A stretch of DNA of 64,000 bases from DASTCZ01 sp963704455 (GTDB taxonomy: Bacteria > Acidobacteriota > Terriglobia > Acidiferrales > UBA7541), in the NCBI GenBank assembly GCA_963704455.1, contig OY969905.1, positions 2,356,001 through 2,420,000 of the forward strand, read 5' to 3'. The notes under the pieces were generated by a model. The model saw nothing but the letters and a program-made list of their open reading frames with translations, did not search any database and was not told where the DNA came from. The translations under genes and the position numbers were made by a program. This document shows, one piece after another, positions 8,564 through 16,220 of the stretch. Position 1 is the first letter of the stretch; every line of letters begins with the position of its first letter.

Positions 8564-10012
8564 CTAGCCCTTGATGACGCCCATCGGGCGCAGCCGCGCT
8601 ACCTTGCGCGCGAGGCCCGCGTTGTGGACGACGTCCACGACGGCGTCAATGTCTTTGTACGCTTCGGGGACTTCTTCGAGAATTCCATTCCTCGTTTCCG
8701 ACCGCAGGATAATTCCCTGCGCTTCGAGTTTCTGCGTTTCCACGCGCGCATCGCGCCCGCGTTTGGCGGCGGTGCGGGAAAGCGCGCGGCCCGCGCCGTG
8801 GCACACGGTGCCGAAGGTTTCCTCCATGGCGCGCGCGTTGCCCGCAAGAACGTAGCTTGCGGTGCCCATCGAGCCGGGGATCAGCACGGGCTGGCCTGCG
8901 GCGGCGTAGGCTTCGGGGATGTACGGCGAATGCGCGGGGAACGAGCGCGTGGCCCCCTTGCGGTGGACGAGGACTTCTTCTACGGCGCCGCCGTTTACGC
9001 TATGGCGTTCGCGCTTGGCGATGTTGTGCGCGACGTCATAGACAACGCGAAGTGCGGCTTCCGGCCCGAATATTTTTGTGAACGCGCCGCGTACGGCGTG
9101 AGTGATCGCCTGGCGATTCCCCCACGCGAAATTCGCCGCGGCGGCCATCGCGGCCAAATAATCGCGGCCCTCTTTTGAATTTGAGGGCACGCAGGCGAGC
9201 TGGCGGTCGGGCAGCGTGATGTCGTAGCGGCGCATGGCTTCGTTCATCAATTTCAAATAGTCCGTGCAGACCTGATGACCGAGGCCGCGCGAACCGCAAT
9301 GAATCAGCACAACAACCTGGTTTTCCGCGAGACCAAAGATAGTAGCGGCTTCCGCATCGAAGATGCGTTCAACATATTGCACTTCGAGAAAGTGGTTGCC
9401 GCTGCCGAGCGTGCCGAGTTGGGTGCGTCCGCGCTGCTTGGCGCGGTCGGAAACTTTTGAAGCGTCGGCGCCATCCATCTGGCCGGACCCTTCACAGAAT
9501 TCGATATCGGCGGCTTCGCCGTAGCCGTGCTCGACCATCCACGCCGCGCCGGTTTCGAGCACGCTGTTGAGATCGTCATAGCTGCACGGAATTGTGCCTT
9601 CGGAGCCTGTGCCCGAAGGTACGTCGCGAAAAAGTTGGTTGACGAGCTCGCGCAATTTTGCGCGGACGGCTTCTTGATCGAGATTGCTCGCGAGCAGGCG
9701 GACGCCGCAGTTGATGTCAAATCCAACGCCGCCCGGTGACACGACGCCGTCATGTCCGCCTGTGGCCGCGACACCGCCGATGGGAAATCCATAGCCCTGA
9801 TGAATATCCGGCATGGCGAGCGAGCGGCCAACAATTCCGGGAAGGCAAGCGACATTCATGGCCTGCTCGATGGAGAGATCGCCGAGGATGGCCTCGAGCA
9901 GGTGCTCGTCGGCGTAGATGAGCGCGTCGGTGCGCATATCTTCGCGCGTGGAGCGCGGGACGAGCCAGCGATAGCGGTCAAGTTTCCGAAGTTGGGTCTT
10001 GGCGATAGTCAC
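8564..10012 (-). CDS. rtcB: RNA-splicing ligase RtcB
   Basis: The 482-residue RtcB joins RNA 2',3'-cyclic-phosphate or 3'-phosphate ends to 5'-OH ends using Mn2+ and GTP. Metal-binding residues appear in GGVGFDINCGVR (Asp99, Cys102), GTLGSGNHFLEVQ and HCGSRGLGHQ. The histidine that is guanylylated lies in the GTVCHGAGRALSR motif near residue 405. The C-terminus ends in the typical RPMGVIKG. Translation begins at a GTG at 10012; no strong Shine-Dalgarno is seen. A TATACT -10 at 10032-10037 would place the transcript start only about 13 bases upstream. No archease or RtcA/RtcR is next to it, so it stands alone here. Confidence 0.96.
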   Translation of the reverse strand: MTIAKTQLRKLDRYRWLVPRSTREDMRTDALIYADEHLLEAILGDLSIEQAMNVACLPGIVGRSLAMPDIHQGYGFPIGGVAATGGHDGVVSPGGVGFDINCGVRLLASNLDQEAVRAKLRELVNQLFRDVPSGTGSEGTIPCSYDDLNSVLETGAAWMVEHGYGEAADIEFCEGSGQMDGADASKVSDRAKQRGRTQLGTLGSGNHFLEVQYVERIFDAEAATIFGLAENQVVVLIHCGSRGLGHQVCTDYLKLMNEAMRRYDITLPDRQLACVPSNSKEGRDYLAAMAAAANFAWGNRQAITHAVRGAFTKIFGPEAALRVVYDVAHNIAKRERHSVNGGAVEEVLVHRKGATRSFPAHSPYIPEAYAAAGQPVLIPGSMGTASYVLAGNARAMEETFGTVCHGAGRALSRTAAKRGRDARVETQKLEAQGIILRSETRNGILEEVPEAYKDIDAVVDVVHNAGLARKVARLRPMGVIKG

Positions 10013-10154
10013 GTGAATTTGATGTCGCTCCAGTATAGCGGGATCGCGCCTAAGACGATGCGTGCCTAGCCGTATCGCGGCGCGCTGTGCTAATCTTTAA
10101 TTCCCGCTTGGCTTGCAAGCACCCGCTTGATATTTGTGGCCAAGCTGCCCATGT

Positions 10155-10232
10155 CGGGGCGTAGCGCAGCCTGGCTAGCGCGCCTGGTTCGGGACCAGGA
10201 GGTCGGTGGTTCAAATCCACTCGCCCCGACCA
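10155..10232 (+). tRNA. tRNA-Pro (anticodon CGG)
   Basis: The acceptor arms CGGGGCG and CGCCCCG pair perfectly. The anticodon arm CCTGG-TTCGGGA-CCAGG gives anticodon CGG, reading CCG proline codons. A T-arm with GGTTCAAATCC follows, and the discriminator A and CCA are encoded. The gene is complete. Its 3' tail is copied in the tandem repeats directly downstream and again at the far end of the proposed island. Confidence 0.96.
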
Positions 10233-10573
10233 TCTGTTTCCAAACATTCACGACGTTCAGGAGGTCGAAGTTTTCCGCCTACGCCCGCTAAAGAACCACG
10301 CTGGCTTCGGCGGACTCCAGGCAGCAAATCCTTTCGCCCCGACCATCTGTTTCCAAACATTCACGACGTTCAGGAGGTCGAAGTTTTCCGCCTACGCCCG
10401 CTAAAGAACCACGCTGGCTTCGGCGGACTCCAAGCAGCAAATCCTTTCACCCCGACCATCTGTTTCCAAACATTCACCACGTTCAGGAGGTCGAAGTTTT
10501 CCGCCTACGCCCGCTAAAGAAGCACGCTGGCTTCGGCGGACTCCAAGCAGCAAATCCTTTCGCCCCGACCATT
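10228..10573 (+). repeat. Three 113-bp tandem repeats carrying the tRNA-Pro 3' tail
   Basis: Copies begin at 10228, 10341 and 10454, and a stub begins at 10567; the spacing is exactly 113 bp each time. Only a few bases differ between copies. Each copy ends with a version of CGCCCCGACCA, the last bases of tRNA-Pro. Each also contains CAGGAGGTCG, the tRNA variable-loop sequence. No gene is credible here: the open frames through it simply follow the repeat. Confidence 0.92.
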
Positions 10574-11122
10574 TCATTCAGGTCCATCCCGAAGACATCT
10601 ACTTGCCTCGACATCCTGCCCGACATCCTGCTCGGCATCCTGCGCGCCATCGCCATCCATTACATCTAGTGCGCCTTGCGCCATGGCTTTCAGGAATTCG
10701 GGGCCGTATGCGCCGAGGACATCAGTTCTTACTCCGCCGAGGCTGTTGAGAAGCAGCGAGCAGGCGTAGACGAGGACGGCGCCCTTGCGGAGAGGGATGC
10801 GGTCTTCAACGATTATCCTTAGAAGTTTCCCGAGCATATGGTTGACGGCGACCGCGGTGTCAAACGCCGGGGGCGCGGTGCTGAGGAGTTCCTCGGCGAC
10901 GGCTCGCGTGTCGAGGATCTGGCGCTCATGGGTGGCGTGGTTGGTACAGAGGCCGGACTTGTTGTGGTCGGTGCGAGATCCCGTGGACCTGAGAGCGAGG
11001 TTGCGGCACTGGCGTCCGGCGGCGTCCTTGTGGGAGCAGCGGTTGCCGGGAGCGGGAACGCGCTGCCGGGGAGGACGAGAGGTGTTCGATGATTTGGAAA
11101 CGATAGTAGTTTGTTCAGACAT
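10574..11122 (-). CDS. Small protein with a Cys/His metal-binding-type motif
   Basis: The 182-residue protein starts at 11122, where AAGGAGCC lies 6 bases upstream; the longer frame upstream is low-complexity and unlikely to be translated. Residues about 25-70 hold RCSHKDAAGRQCRN followed by GLCTNH, a C-x-H / C / C-x2-H pattern found in many small bacterial proteins that probably bind zinc. A helical part follows (about 75-150). The C-terminus is acidic with DAEQDVGQDVEA repeats. The function is unknown. It is the first gene inside the proposed island, and a perfect sigma70 promoter lies about 370 bases upstream. Confidence 0.65.
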   Translation of the reverse strand: MSEQTTIVSKSSNTSRPPRQRVPAPGNRCSHKDAAGRQCRNLALRSTGSRTDHNKSGLCTNHATHERQILDTRAVAEELLSTAPPAFDTAVAVNHMLGKLLRIIVEDRIPLRKGAVLVYACSLLLNSLGGVRTDVLGAYGPEFLKAMAQGALDVMDGDGAQDAEQDVGQDVEASRCLRDGPE

Positions 11123-11499
11123 CAGAGGCTCCTTGAAGAGAGAGTTGAAGAGTGAGTGGCGAGTGGCTAGTGGCGAGAATGCCGAAGAAAGATTTAACGC
11201 AGGGAACGCAGAGTAAACGGAGGACGCGGAGAGGTGGGTCCTCGAGGAATGGGTTGAGAGAGCCTTGATAAACCTCAAGGGAGTGGTTGATTGGGAGGGA
11301 CGAAGTGATGGGTGGGGGGTACCCCCTATCTTTTTGTAAGAGTGTGCGCTTAAAGGACTTACAGGAACGAAGAGTGACAAGAGTAAGCGCCTAAAGGACT
11401 TAGGGCGAATTGGCGTCGCGATTTTCATAAATTTCTCGCAACGCTTGCTGGCGATTCAGGTGCGCTGACCGCGGAAAGCTAAGGGCTACGTTGATAGCC

Positions 11500-11528
11500 A
11501 TTATAGAATAGGTGAGAATGATTGTCAA
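11500..11528 (-). promoter_or_regulatory. Perfect sigma70 consensus promoter, reading leftwards
   Basis: On the minus strand TTGACA (11523-11528) is followed by exactly 17 bases and TATAAT (11500-11505), matching the consensus at every position. Transcription would start near 11493 and run towards the zinc-motif gene at 11122, giving a leader of about 370 nt. Such a perfect match is unusual in this GC-rich window. Confidence 0.7.
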
Positions 11529-11634
11529 TAGATAAATGAGGAATAATGAAAAAAGATCTAAGAAAAAACAAAGTGGTATTCGAATAAACTTGTGGAAAAG
11601 TCTTCGGAGAAATGAACCCGGATTCAAAAACCCA

Positions 11635-11659
11635 ACACGTAACTACGACGTGTGGGGCA
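11635..11659. repeat. 25-bp repeat with internal inverted repeat, copy 1
   Basis: ACACGT and ACGTGT arms flank the 7-base loop AACTACG, then GGGGCA follows. The same 25 bases recur at 15478-15502 inside the island. Confidence 0.75.
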
Positions 11660-11783
11660 CCCACAACCGCGCATTCTAACGCCACGGTGAGTTGCGACAG
11701 TGGTATCCTTCGATTGTGAGCTACCGAGAAAAAACGGGACTTGTACCCGAGCCACCCACCCGAGATTCAGGTCTTGAGAAATC

Positions 11784-12269
11784 GTGAATGATTTTTTCGC
11801 CGACAGTGACTACTTGGACCACATGGTTCTACGCCCTCTATCGCACATACGCGCGAACTGGGAACTCACTTGGGATAGAAAAACGGGGACCTATATTATT
11901 GAGGGTGACAGTTACGCCGGATTGTTGAATAATCTGCTAACTGAATTGGACAATTGCAGCCCTCCATCGCGGTATCACGACAGTGAAGATTGCTTAGCCA
12001 AGTATGTGGTCGAGCGCTTAAGGTGGCCGATCAGCAAAATAGGCAATCGCTGGGTTGGCGCGGACTACGACTCAATCCTTGAGCAAGGGGGATTCGACGA
12101 TATCGATCAGGCAAACCTCCTATTAGCGGCTGCCGGGAGAATCCAAGTTGCCAAGAGGCTAGGTCAAGCCCACTTCGACGAAATGGAGGAATCCCACCGA
12201 CGCATGCTGGGTGCAGTGCTCGCAATAATCCTTTATTTTCGAACTGATCTCACTTCTACATCAGAGTGA
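11784..12269 (+). CDS. Hypothetical protein
   Basis: The 161-residue frame (MNDFFADSDYLDHMVLRPLS) does not match a family I know. It is acidic and probably cytoplasmic, with no signal peptide or clear membrane segment; the C-terminus (RRMLGAVLAIILYF) is mildly hydrophobic. It has mixed, unbiased composition and ends before a small hairpin shared with the convergent nuclease gene. No good Shine-Dalgarno precedes the ATG. It may be real but is an orphan. Confidence 0.5.
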   Translation: MNDFFADSDYLDHMVLRPLSHIRANWELTWDRKTGTYIIEGDSYAGLLNNLLTELDNCSPPSRYHDSEDCLAKYVVERLRWPISKIGNRWVGADYDSILEQGGFDDIDQANLLLAAAGRIQVAKRLGQAHFDEMEESHRRMLGAVLAIILYFRTDLTSTSE

Positions 12270-12283
12270 ACCAACGCGACAAA

Positions 12284-12303
12284 AGGCCCGGGAAGGAGGG
12301 CCT
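12284..12303. terminator. Hairpin between convergent genes
   Basis: AGGCCC (12284-12289) pairs with GGGCCT (12298-12303) over an 8-base loop, between the stops of two convergent genes. There is no run of T, so an intrinsic terminator is only possible. Confidence 0.3.
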
Positions 12304-12381
12304 CAGTCCGTCGGGAAAATTTTCAGCGTCGGCCTCGGTAACGAAACTCGCCCAGGTCGGCTCGGTGGTTCATCCGCCGCT

Positions 12382-13119
12382 CTAAGTATCTAGCATGTCC
12401 CAATCGTCGCCGAGCACCCAGCGCAGGGCCGAGAGCTTGCCGCTGACGAAGCCCCAGTCCCAATCGGTTTTCATGTTGTCCATCAGGCTCTTTTTGCCGA
12501 ATCTCTTCTCCGCGTCGCGCTGCGCCCTGAGGGCTCCCTTGATGATGCTCTTAGGAGTTCCGTCCATGCGATACCGCGGGATATCGCTTCGCCCATACCA
12601 AATCCGCGTGAACATCTCATTTTCGGCTGCGAGTATCTGCTTCACCGTCCTAATCGGGATGTTAGTGAGATTGTACTTGTGCTGCAGGACCATCTTCCTA
12701 CGGAGCATACGCGCAAGCTGGGGCTTCTCCCAGCACCTGATCTTGAACGGCGGTTTGTTATTCCTGCGATAACTCTCCAGGTAATCTTTCGCCGGGTTGC
12801 TCAGGAAGTTGCTCACGGCGAACAACGCGACAGCTGGCCGTTCGGCCTCAGACCACGCCAGCAGGTTCCTCAGTTCCTTCGGCGGAACGCCCTTCTTGAA
12901 GTGCTTGCAGTCGACGAACCATTTCTCGAAGTGCCGGCTCCCATCCGGCTCGGTCCGCGACTCGTCACACACGATGTCGCGGCCCTTGTCCGCGGGGCTG
13001 CTGTTTAGTCCCGTTCCCTTCCGCCAGTCGATGTTTACAAAGCCTGATGTACCTAGTAGGTCGAAGCAGAATTCCTCGAATCTAGTACTTGAAAGACGAT
13101 CGAAACTGATGTCCAGCAT
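12382..13119 (-). CDS. Mrr-like restriction endonuclease domain protein
   Basis: The 245-residue protein has an N-terminal nuclease of the PD-(D/E)xK superfamily, Mrr_cat-like. Glu15/16 lie in RFEEFCFDLL, Asp48 in KGRDIV and Asp70-Cys71-Lys72 in WFVDCKH, which gives the expected E...D...DxK arrangement. Residues about 85-130 (EAERPAVALFAVSNFLSN) complete the fold. The C-terminal third (about 150-245, ending WVLGDDWDMLDT) is of unknown type. Mrr-like enzymes cleave modified or foreign DNA; none of the usual partners (methylase, specificity subunit, ATPase) is adjacent. It sits in the proposed island and may be a solitary defence gene. Confidence 0.68.
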   Translation of the reverse strand: MLDISFDRLSSTRFEEFCFDLLGTSGFVNIDWRKGTGLNSSPADKGRDIVCDESRTEPDGSRHFEKWFVDCKHFKKGVPPKELRNLLAWSEAERPAVALFAVSNFLSNPAKDYLESYRRNNKPPFKIRCWEKPQLARMLRRKMVLQHKYNLTNIPIRTVKQILAAENEMFTRIWYGRSDIPRYRMDGTPKSIIKGALRAQRDAEKRFGKKSLMDNMKTDWDWGFVSGKLSALRWVLGDDWDMLDT

Positions 13120-13718
13120 GCCGCGATTTTACTACGAAAATCATTGATCGTAACCGGGTTACTCCCTGGCAACAGGAACTGGACCGCCGTTTTCTCGACA
13201 GACGGCTCGAGGAATTGATAACGAAATGGTTCGCCTCTGCTGTTTATTCTTCCTTTGCGCGACGACGCATGTCCAGTGGCGCATTGTTGGCCGGAAATGC
13301 GGGGTATGGCCCGTCTGTCCCCTGTTTTCCTATTAAGAACAACGTCAAAAACAAAGTCAGAGTCAAAAACCCCACCCTTTGCGTGAATAAACGCCGCAAA
13401 AGATGCCGTGCCTTCCGGCAGGCAGGGGCCACCCCGGGCTGCACCAATTCCGGCAGCCCGCGATCTTCCTACAGCCGCATATTACTCCGCATCAATAATA
13501 CCCGGTGATATCATCTGCTCGTTAGGAATGAAAATGAAAAACCAGGCGAAAAGCTGGCCCACCCGCCACGGCCACCCGCGGTTTGTCGAATCTCGCACCG
13601 TAAACCTCCGCATTGGCTAAACGAGAATGGCCTTGCTGCGATCCGCACTCCAGTGATATTCTCTGCGACACGTACCTTCCTAGCATTTCGGCATATCGGT
13701 CCGAAAGGAGAGCCTTCG
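13120..13718. other. Rearranged non-coding region with a truncated gene start
   Basis: This 599-bp stretch carries a CCCGTCTGTCCCC motif (about 13310-13322) that matches one arm of the hairpin at 15350-15399. It also holds the first copy of a 120-bp duplicated leader (13444-13563). After that leader an open frame starts like the TIGR03435 gene at 16191 (MKNQAK) but diverges after about eight codons and stops at 13620. I regard it as a truncated gene start left by a rearrangement. Confidence 0.55.
13444..13563 (+). repeat. 120-bp duplicated leader, copy A
   Basis: This block is nearly identical to 16101-16220, with only a few substitutions. It contains an AGGA Shine-Dalgarno and ATG start codons at its 3' end. 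Here the reading frame it opens is lost after a few codons, whereas copy B leads into a TIGR03435 gene. Confidence 0.88.
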
Positions 13719-15257
13719 ATGATCTGGAGCCACCACGGAACCGGAAGAAAGCTTTCAAACAGGCCCTACACGATACCTCACGAGAAGATCCGGCTCGGGA
13801 GAATTGGGCGCTTAGGGATTCGGAGACCGGTGCTTTTCTGTTTTTTCGTGTCCTTGGCAATGTGCACAACGCTTTGGAACGGCTGCAGCACCACCAAGGT
13901 AAAACCCTACAACCTGATCTTGTCCACCGATGGAGCCGATCGAAACGGGTTGATGCTGAATCCACTGTGGGGTGAACAATTTAATGGACTCAACGGCAAC
14001 ACACCGGGACCCGGCCCCAAGCCAGAAGGTTCTCCGAATGAACCCTGGAGTTCATCGCAAACCGACTGGGACATTGCAACCACCGCTAGCGGTTCACTAA
14101 TTGCTGGCTTCGCTTGCAGTCACAAGAACTGGCTTGATTCTGGCGGCCGCGATCGCCTGCGAGCGGCCACATATACAGGGATGCTTACCTGGGAGAGCCA
14201 CAGCGATGGCTGGCCCATTAACGACGACGACTACTCGTTCAACCTTGTTCCGATGAGCCTAACCGGCGGACCGAACGGCGCCGGTCTGCAGTTGAACGAA
14301 GACCACATTCATGTGGAGTACAACTTTTCAGAGGTCGGTAATCGCTTTGACCAAGAGACGCCGTGGTGGAGCGCATTTCACAAAGCCGTGGACAACAGCG
14401 ACCTAGTGCCCACCCCCTTCGACATGCTGACTTCCCGCACGGCCATCGTCACGGGACTACTCGGAATGGATACGGGCCACGAGCCGCCCGGGGCGCCCGA
14501 CGACGTCGGGGGAGAAACCGAGATTCATCCGATCTGGGCAATGGCCGCTCGCGTAAAGGACGACTCAGGTGTCCGGACCGATATCGCCAACGAGACTTGG
14601 ATGTTCATGGCGCGGAACTGGGGCGACGAAGGGTACTGCGCGGATGGGACGCAGTGGACTCTGACCACGGACAAGATCTCCATCTTGATTCCTTGGAGAG
14701 CCGGGGCGACCAAGATCGTCGGACTTACGGGTGAATTCAGTATCGTGAATCCCCCGGACTCGAATCTGCAAAACAACGTTTCCGTGACTTACGCTGGCAC
14801 TGCGGGGGTGCTGTTGACGTTTAAGCTCAATCAACCCGACGATGAACCCGATGAGGATGGGACCGTAACCGAGGGAGAACTGACCATAAGCTGGTCGCGC
14901 GGCGGGTTGATCAATAACGCTAACGCTGCGACGAGTGCGCCGCCAGTAATATTCAGAAAAGGGAAGCACGACAACGCACCCGACAGTCCAGTACCGGGGT
15001 TGTTGGAAAAAATGACGCCGAAGCAGCGGGCAGCGTTCCTGGCGCTCGCGCCTCCTAAACCGGTTGCGCACGGCCACTTAGTGCAGATGGCGCCCGCAGT
15101 ACAGTTGACCGCGTTGCCCGCACGCCCCGAAAACGCGGCGACAATCAAGCCTGTAGCGTCAAAGCGCTGGTCTCAACTGGAGAAATCCCGTCTCGCCGCT
15201 CTGCACGCAATTTTCGGGGCCACCATTCCACGAGCAAAGGACCCAGAGAAAAAGTAG
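13719..15257 (+). CDS. Putative secreted or lipid-anchored protein of unknown function
   Basis: The 512-residue product starts at an ATG with AAGGAG about 8 bases upstream. A basic N-terminus of some 35 residues leads into a hydrophobic segment (RPVLFCFFVSLAMC) and a possible lipobox-like LWNGC; this box is weak, so the anchor is uncertain. The mature part is rich in Trp, Asp, Gly and Thr and looks like an extracellular beta-structure. Examples are NEDHIHVEYNFSEVGNRF and the tract DDEPDEDGTVTEGELTISW. The C-terminal 100 residues are Ala/Pro-rich with a final basic helix. I recognise no domain. It lies in the island between duplicated DNA blocks and has no obvious partner. Confidence 0.62.
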   Translation: MIWSHHGTGRKLSNRPYTIPHEKIRLGRIGRLGIRRPVLFCFFVSLAMCTTLWNGCSTTKVKPYNLILSTDGADRNGLMLNPLWGEQFNGLNGNTPGPGPKPEGSPNEPWSSSQTDWDIATTASGSLIAGFACSHKNWLDSGGRDRLRAATYTGMLTWESHSDGWPINDDDYSFNLVPMSLTGGPNGAGLQLNEDHIHVEYNFSEVGNRFDQETPWWSAFHKAVDNSDLVPTPFDMLTSRTAIVTGLLGMDTGHEPPGAPDDVGGETEIHPIWAMAARVKDDSGVRTDIANETWMFMARNWGDEGYCADGTQWTLTTDKISILIPWRAGATKIVGLTGEFSIVNPPDSNLQNNVSVTYAGTAGVLLTFKLNQPDDEPDEDGTVTEGELTISWSRGGLINNANAATSAPPVIFRKGKHDNAPDSPVPGLLEKMTPKQRAAFLALAPPKPVAHGHLVQMAPAVQLTALPARPENAATIKPVASKRWSQLEKSRLAALHAIFGATIPRAKDPEKK

Positions 15258-15349
15258 ACGCGCCAAAACGCCGGTGGGACTCGCCTAAAGCGACATCATT
15301 CTGAACGAGAACACCACGCGCAGGGAGGATGGGGCGGATGGGGGCGGAT

Positions 15350-15399
15350 GGGGACAGACGGGACGTTTTCTAAAACTGAAAAACGTCCCGTCTGTCCCC
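15350..15399. repeat. Perfect 20-bp stem hairpin, REP-like
   Basis: The arms 15350-15369 and 15380-15399 are perfectly complementary over 20 bp around a 10-base loop (15370-15379). The core is GGGGACAGACGGGACG. A matching half site occurs near 13310. It could act as a bidirectional terminator for the gene ending at 15257, but it resembles a mobile palindromic (REP-type) element. Confidence 0.75.
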
Positions 15400-15477
15400 G
15401 ATTCTGCGGTGTTTTCATTCGTTTGACGCGATCACGCTAAACAAAACTTCTCGGAAGGGTGCGCCACCCGCCCCCCC

Positions 15478-15502
15478 ACACGTAACTACGACGTGTGGGG
15501 CA
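15478..15502. repeat. 25-bp repeat with internal inverted repeat, copy 2
   Basis: This is identical to 11635-11659, with ACACGT/ACGTGT arms and a 7-base loop. It lies just beyond the 3' end of the DUF1801 gene on the other strand. Confidence 0.75.
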
Positions 15503-15510
15503 ACCGCATG

Positions 15511-16050
15511 CTAGGCGGGGCGACGTCGCCGGCGCTGCGTGGCCGATGTCGAACGGATGACTACCGACCCGCGGCCAGCGCGTGCGAACGGCACGCGATT
15601 GCGAGCTATGGCCTCGTCGATCAGGCGCGCGACCTCCGGGCGAGCGAGTGTGGACGCGCCCTCCATGTTAATCGAGCGCACCTGAGTGCCGGACCCCTGC
15701 AACAATTTCGCAGGATCCGGCAATTCCTTACCACGATTAAAATACAGCCTAACGGCGTTCGCGCTCGCGCGGATTGCAAGAACGCCCTCGTACCCGCGCT
15801 CACTCGGTGAATAACTGATGACGAAGAAGTCGCGATATTCATACACCAACTCCAGGGCGGTGGGCAGGCGCTTTCGCAGCCGCCGTCGCATTGCGCCTAT
15901 GAGCCGTAGATGCGCGGGCGCGAACTTGGCGATAAGCGTACGCAACTGGGCTTCCGCCGATCGTCGCGCCACCGCAGACTGGGTGCTGCCGGGGACCTCG
16001 ACTTCGGCTTGCACGGAACGGCGTCCGGAGGTTTCTTTCTTCAAGCTCAT
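15511..16050 (-). CDS. DUF1801 (YdhG-like) domain protein
   Basis: The 179-residue protein starts at 16050 (MSLKKETSGRR) with AAGGAGCC 5 bases upstream; a longer upstream frame is rejected. Residues about 50-150 resemble DUF1801/YdhG: LIAKFAPAHLRLIGAMRRRL, then YEYRDFFVISYSPSERGYEG and VRLYFNRGKELPDP. This small alpha/beta fold is widespread and its role is not firmly known. The C-terminus ends in a run of arginines. The gene lies back to back with the TIGR03435 gene, separated by copy B of the duplicated leader. Confidence 0.68.
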   Translation of the reverse strand: MSLKKETSGRRSVQAEVEVPGSTQSAVARRSAEAQLRTLIAKFAPAHLRLIGAMRRRLRKRLPTALELVYEYRDFFVISYSPSERGYEGVLAIRASANAVRLYFNRGKELPDPAKLLQGSGTQVRSINMEGASTLARPEVARLIDEAIARNRVPFARAGRGSVVIRSTSATQRRRRRPA

Positions 16051-16100
16051 GACGGCTCCTTGGGATTGGACGGGGGGCACAGCCTTTGACGTGGGTGGCC

Positions 16101-16220
16101 CCAATTCGCGCAGCCCGCGATCTTCCTACAGCCGCACATTACTCCACATCAATAATACCCGGTGATATCATCTGCTCGTTAGGAATGAAAATGAAAAACC
16201 AGGCGAAAGGCTGGCCCACC
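16101..16220 (+). repeat. 120-bp duplicated leader, copy B
   Basis: This is the second copy of the block at 13444-13563. It provides the Shine-Dalgarno (AGGA, 16181-16184) and start codon of the downstream TIGR03435 gene and probably its promoter. The duplication thus copied regulatory DNA together with the first codons. Confidence 0.88.

Larger units (their letters stand above)
11123..11783. other. AT-rich gene-free region of the island
   Basis: This 661-bp stretch holds a GGGGGTACCCCC palindrome near 11320, a repeated TAAAGGACTTA block (about 11352-11363 and 11392-11402), a minus-strand consensus promoter (11500-11528) and one copy of a 25-bp repeat (11635-11659). The part from about 11490 to 11600 is clearly more AT-rich than its surroundings. 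Short minus-strand frames here (11400-11627) are not convincing genes. Confidence 0.6.

Noticed and set aside
10206..10517. Open frame of 103 codons through the tandem repeats
   Set aside because: It repeats the same amino acids because the DNA repeats every 113 bp, which is not a multiple of 3, and it begins inside the tRNA gene.
10228..10573. CRISPR array
   Set aside because: The whole 113-bp unit is repeated with no unique spacers and no cas genes are nearby.
11400..11627. Minus-strand frame of 75 codons with a hydrophobic segment
   Set aside because: Its start lies upstream of the consensus promoter and the hydrophobic stretch comes from local AT-rich DNA; no Shine-Dalgarno is present.
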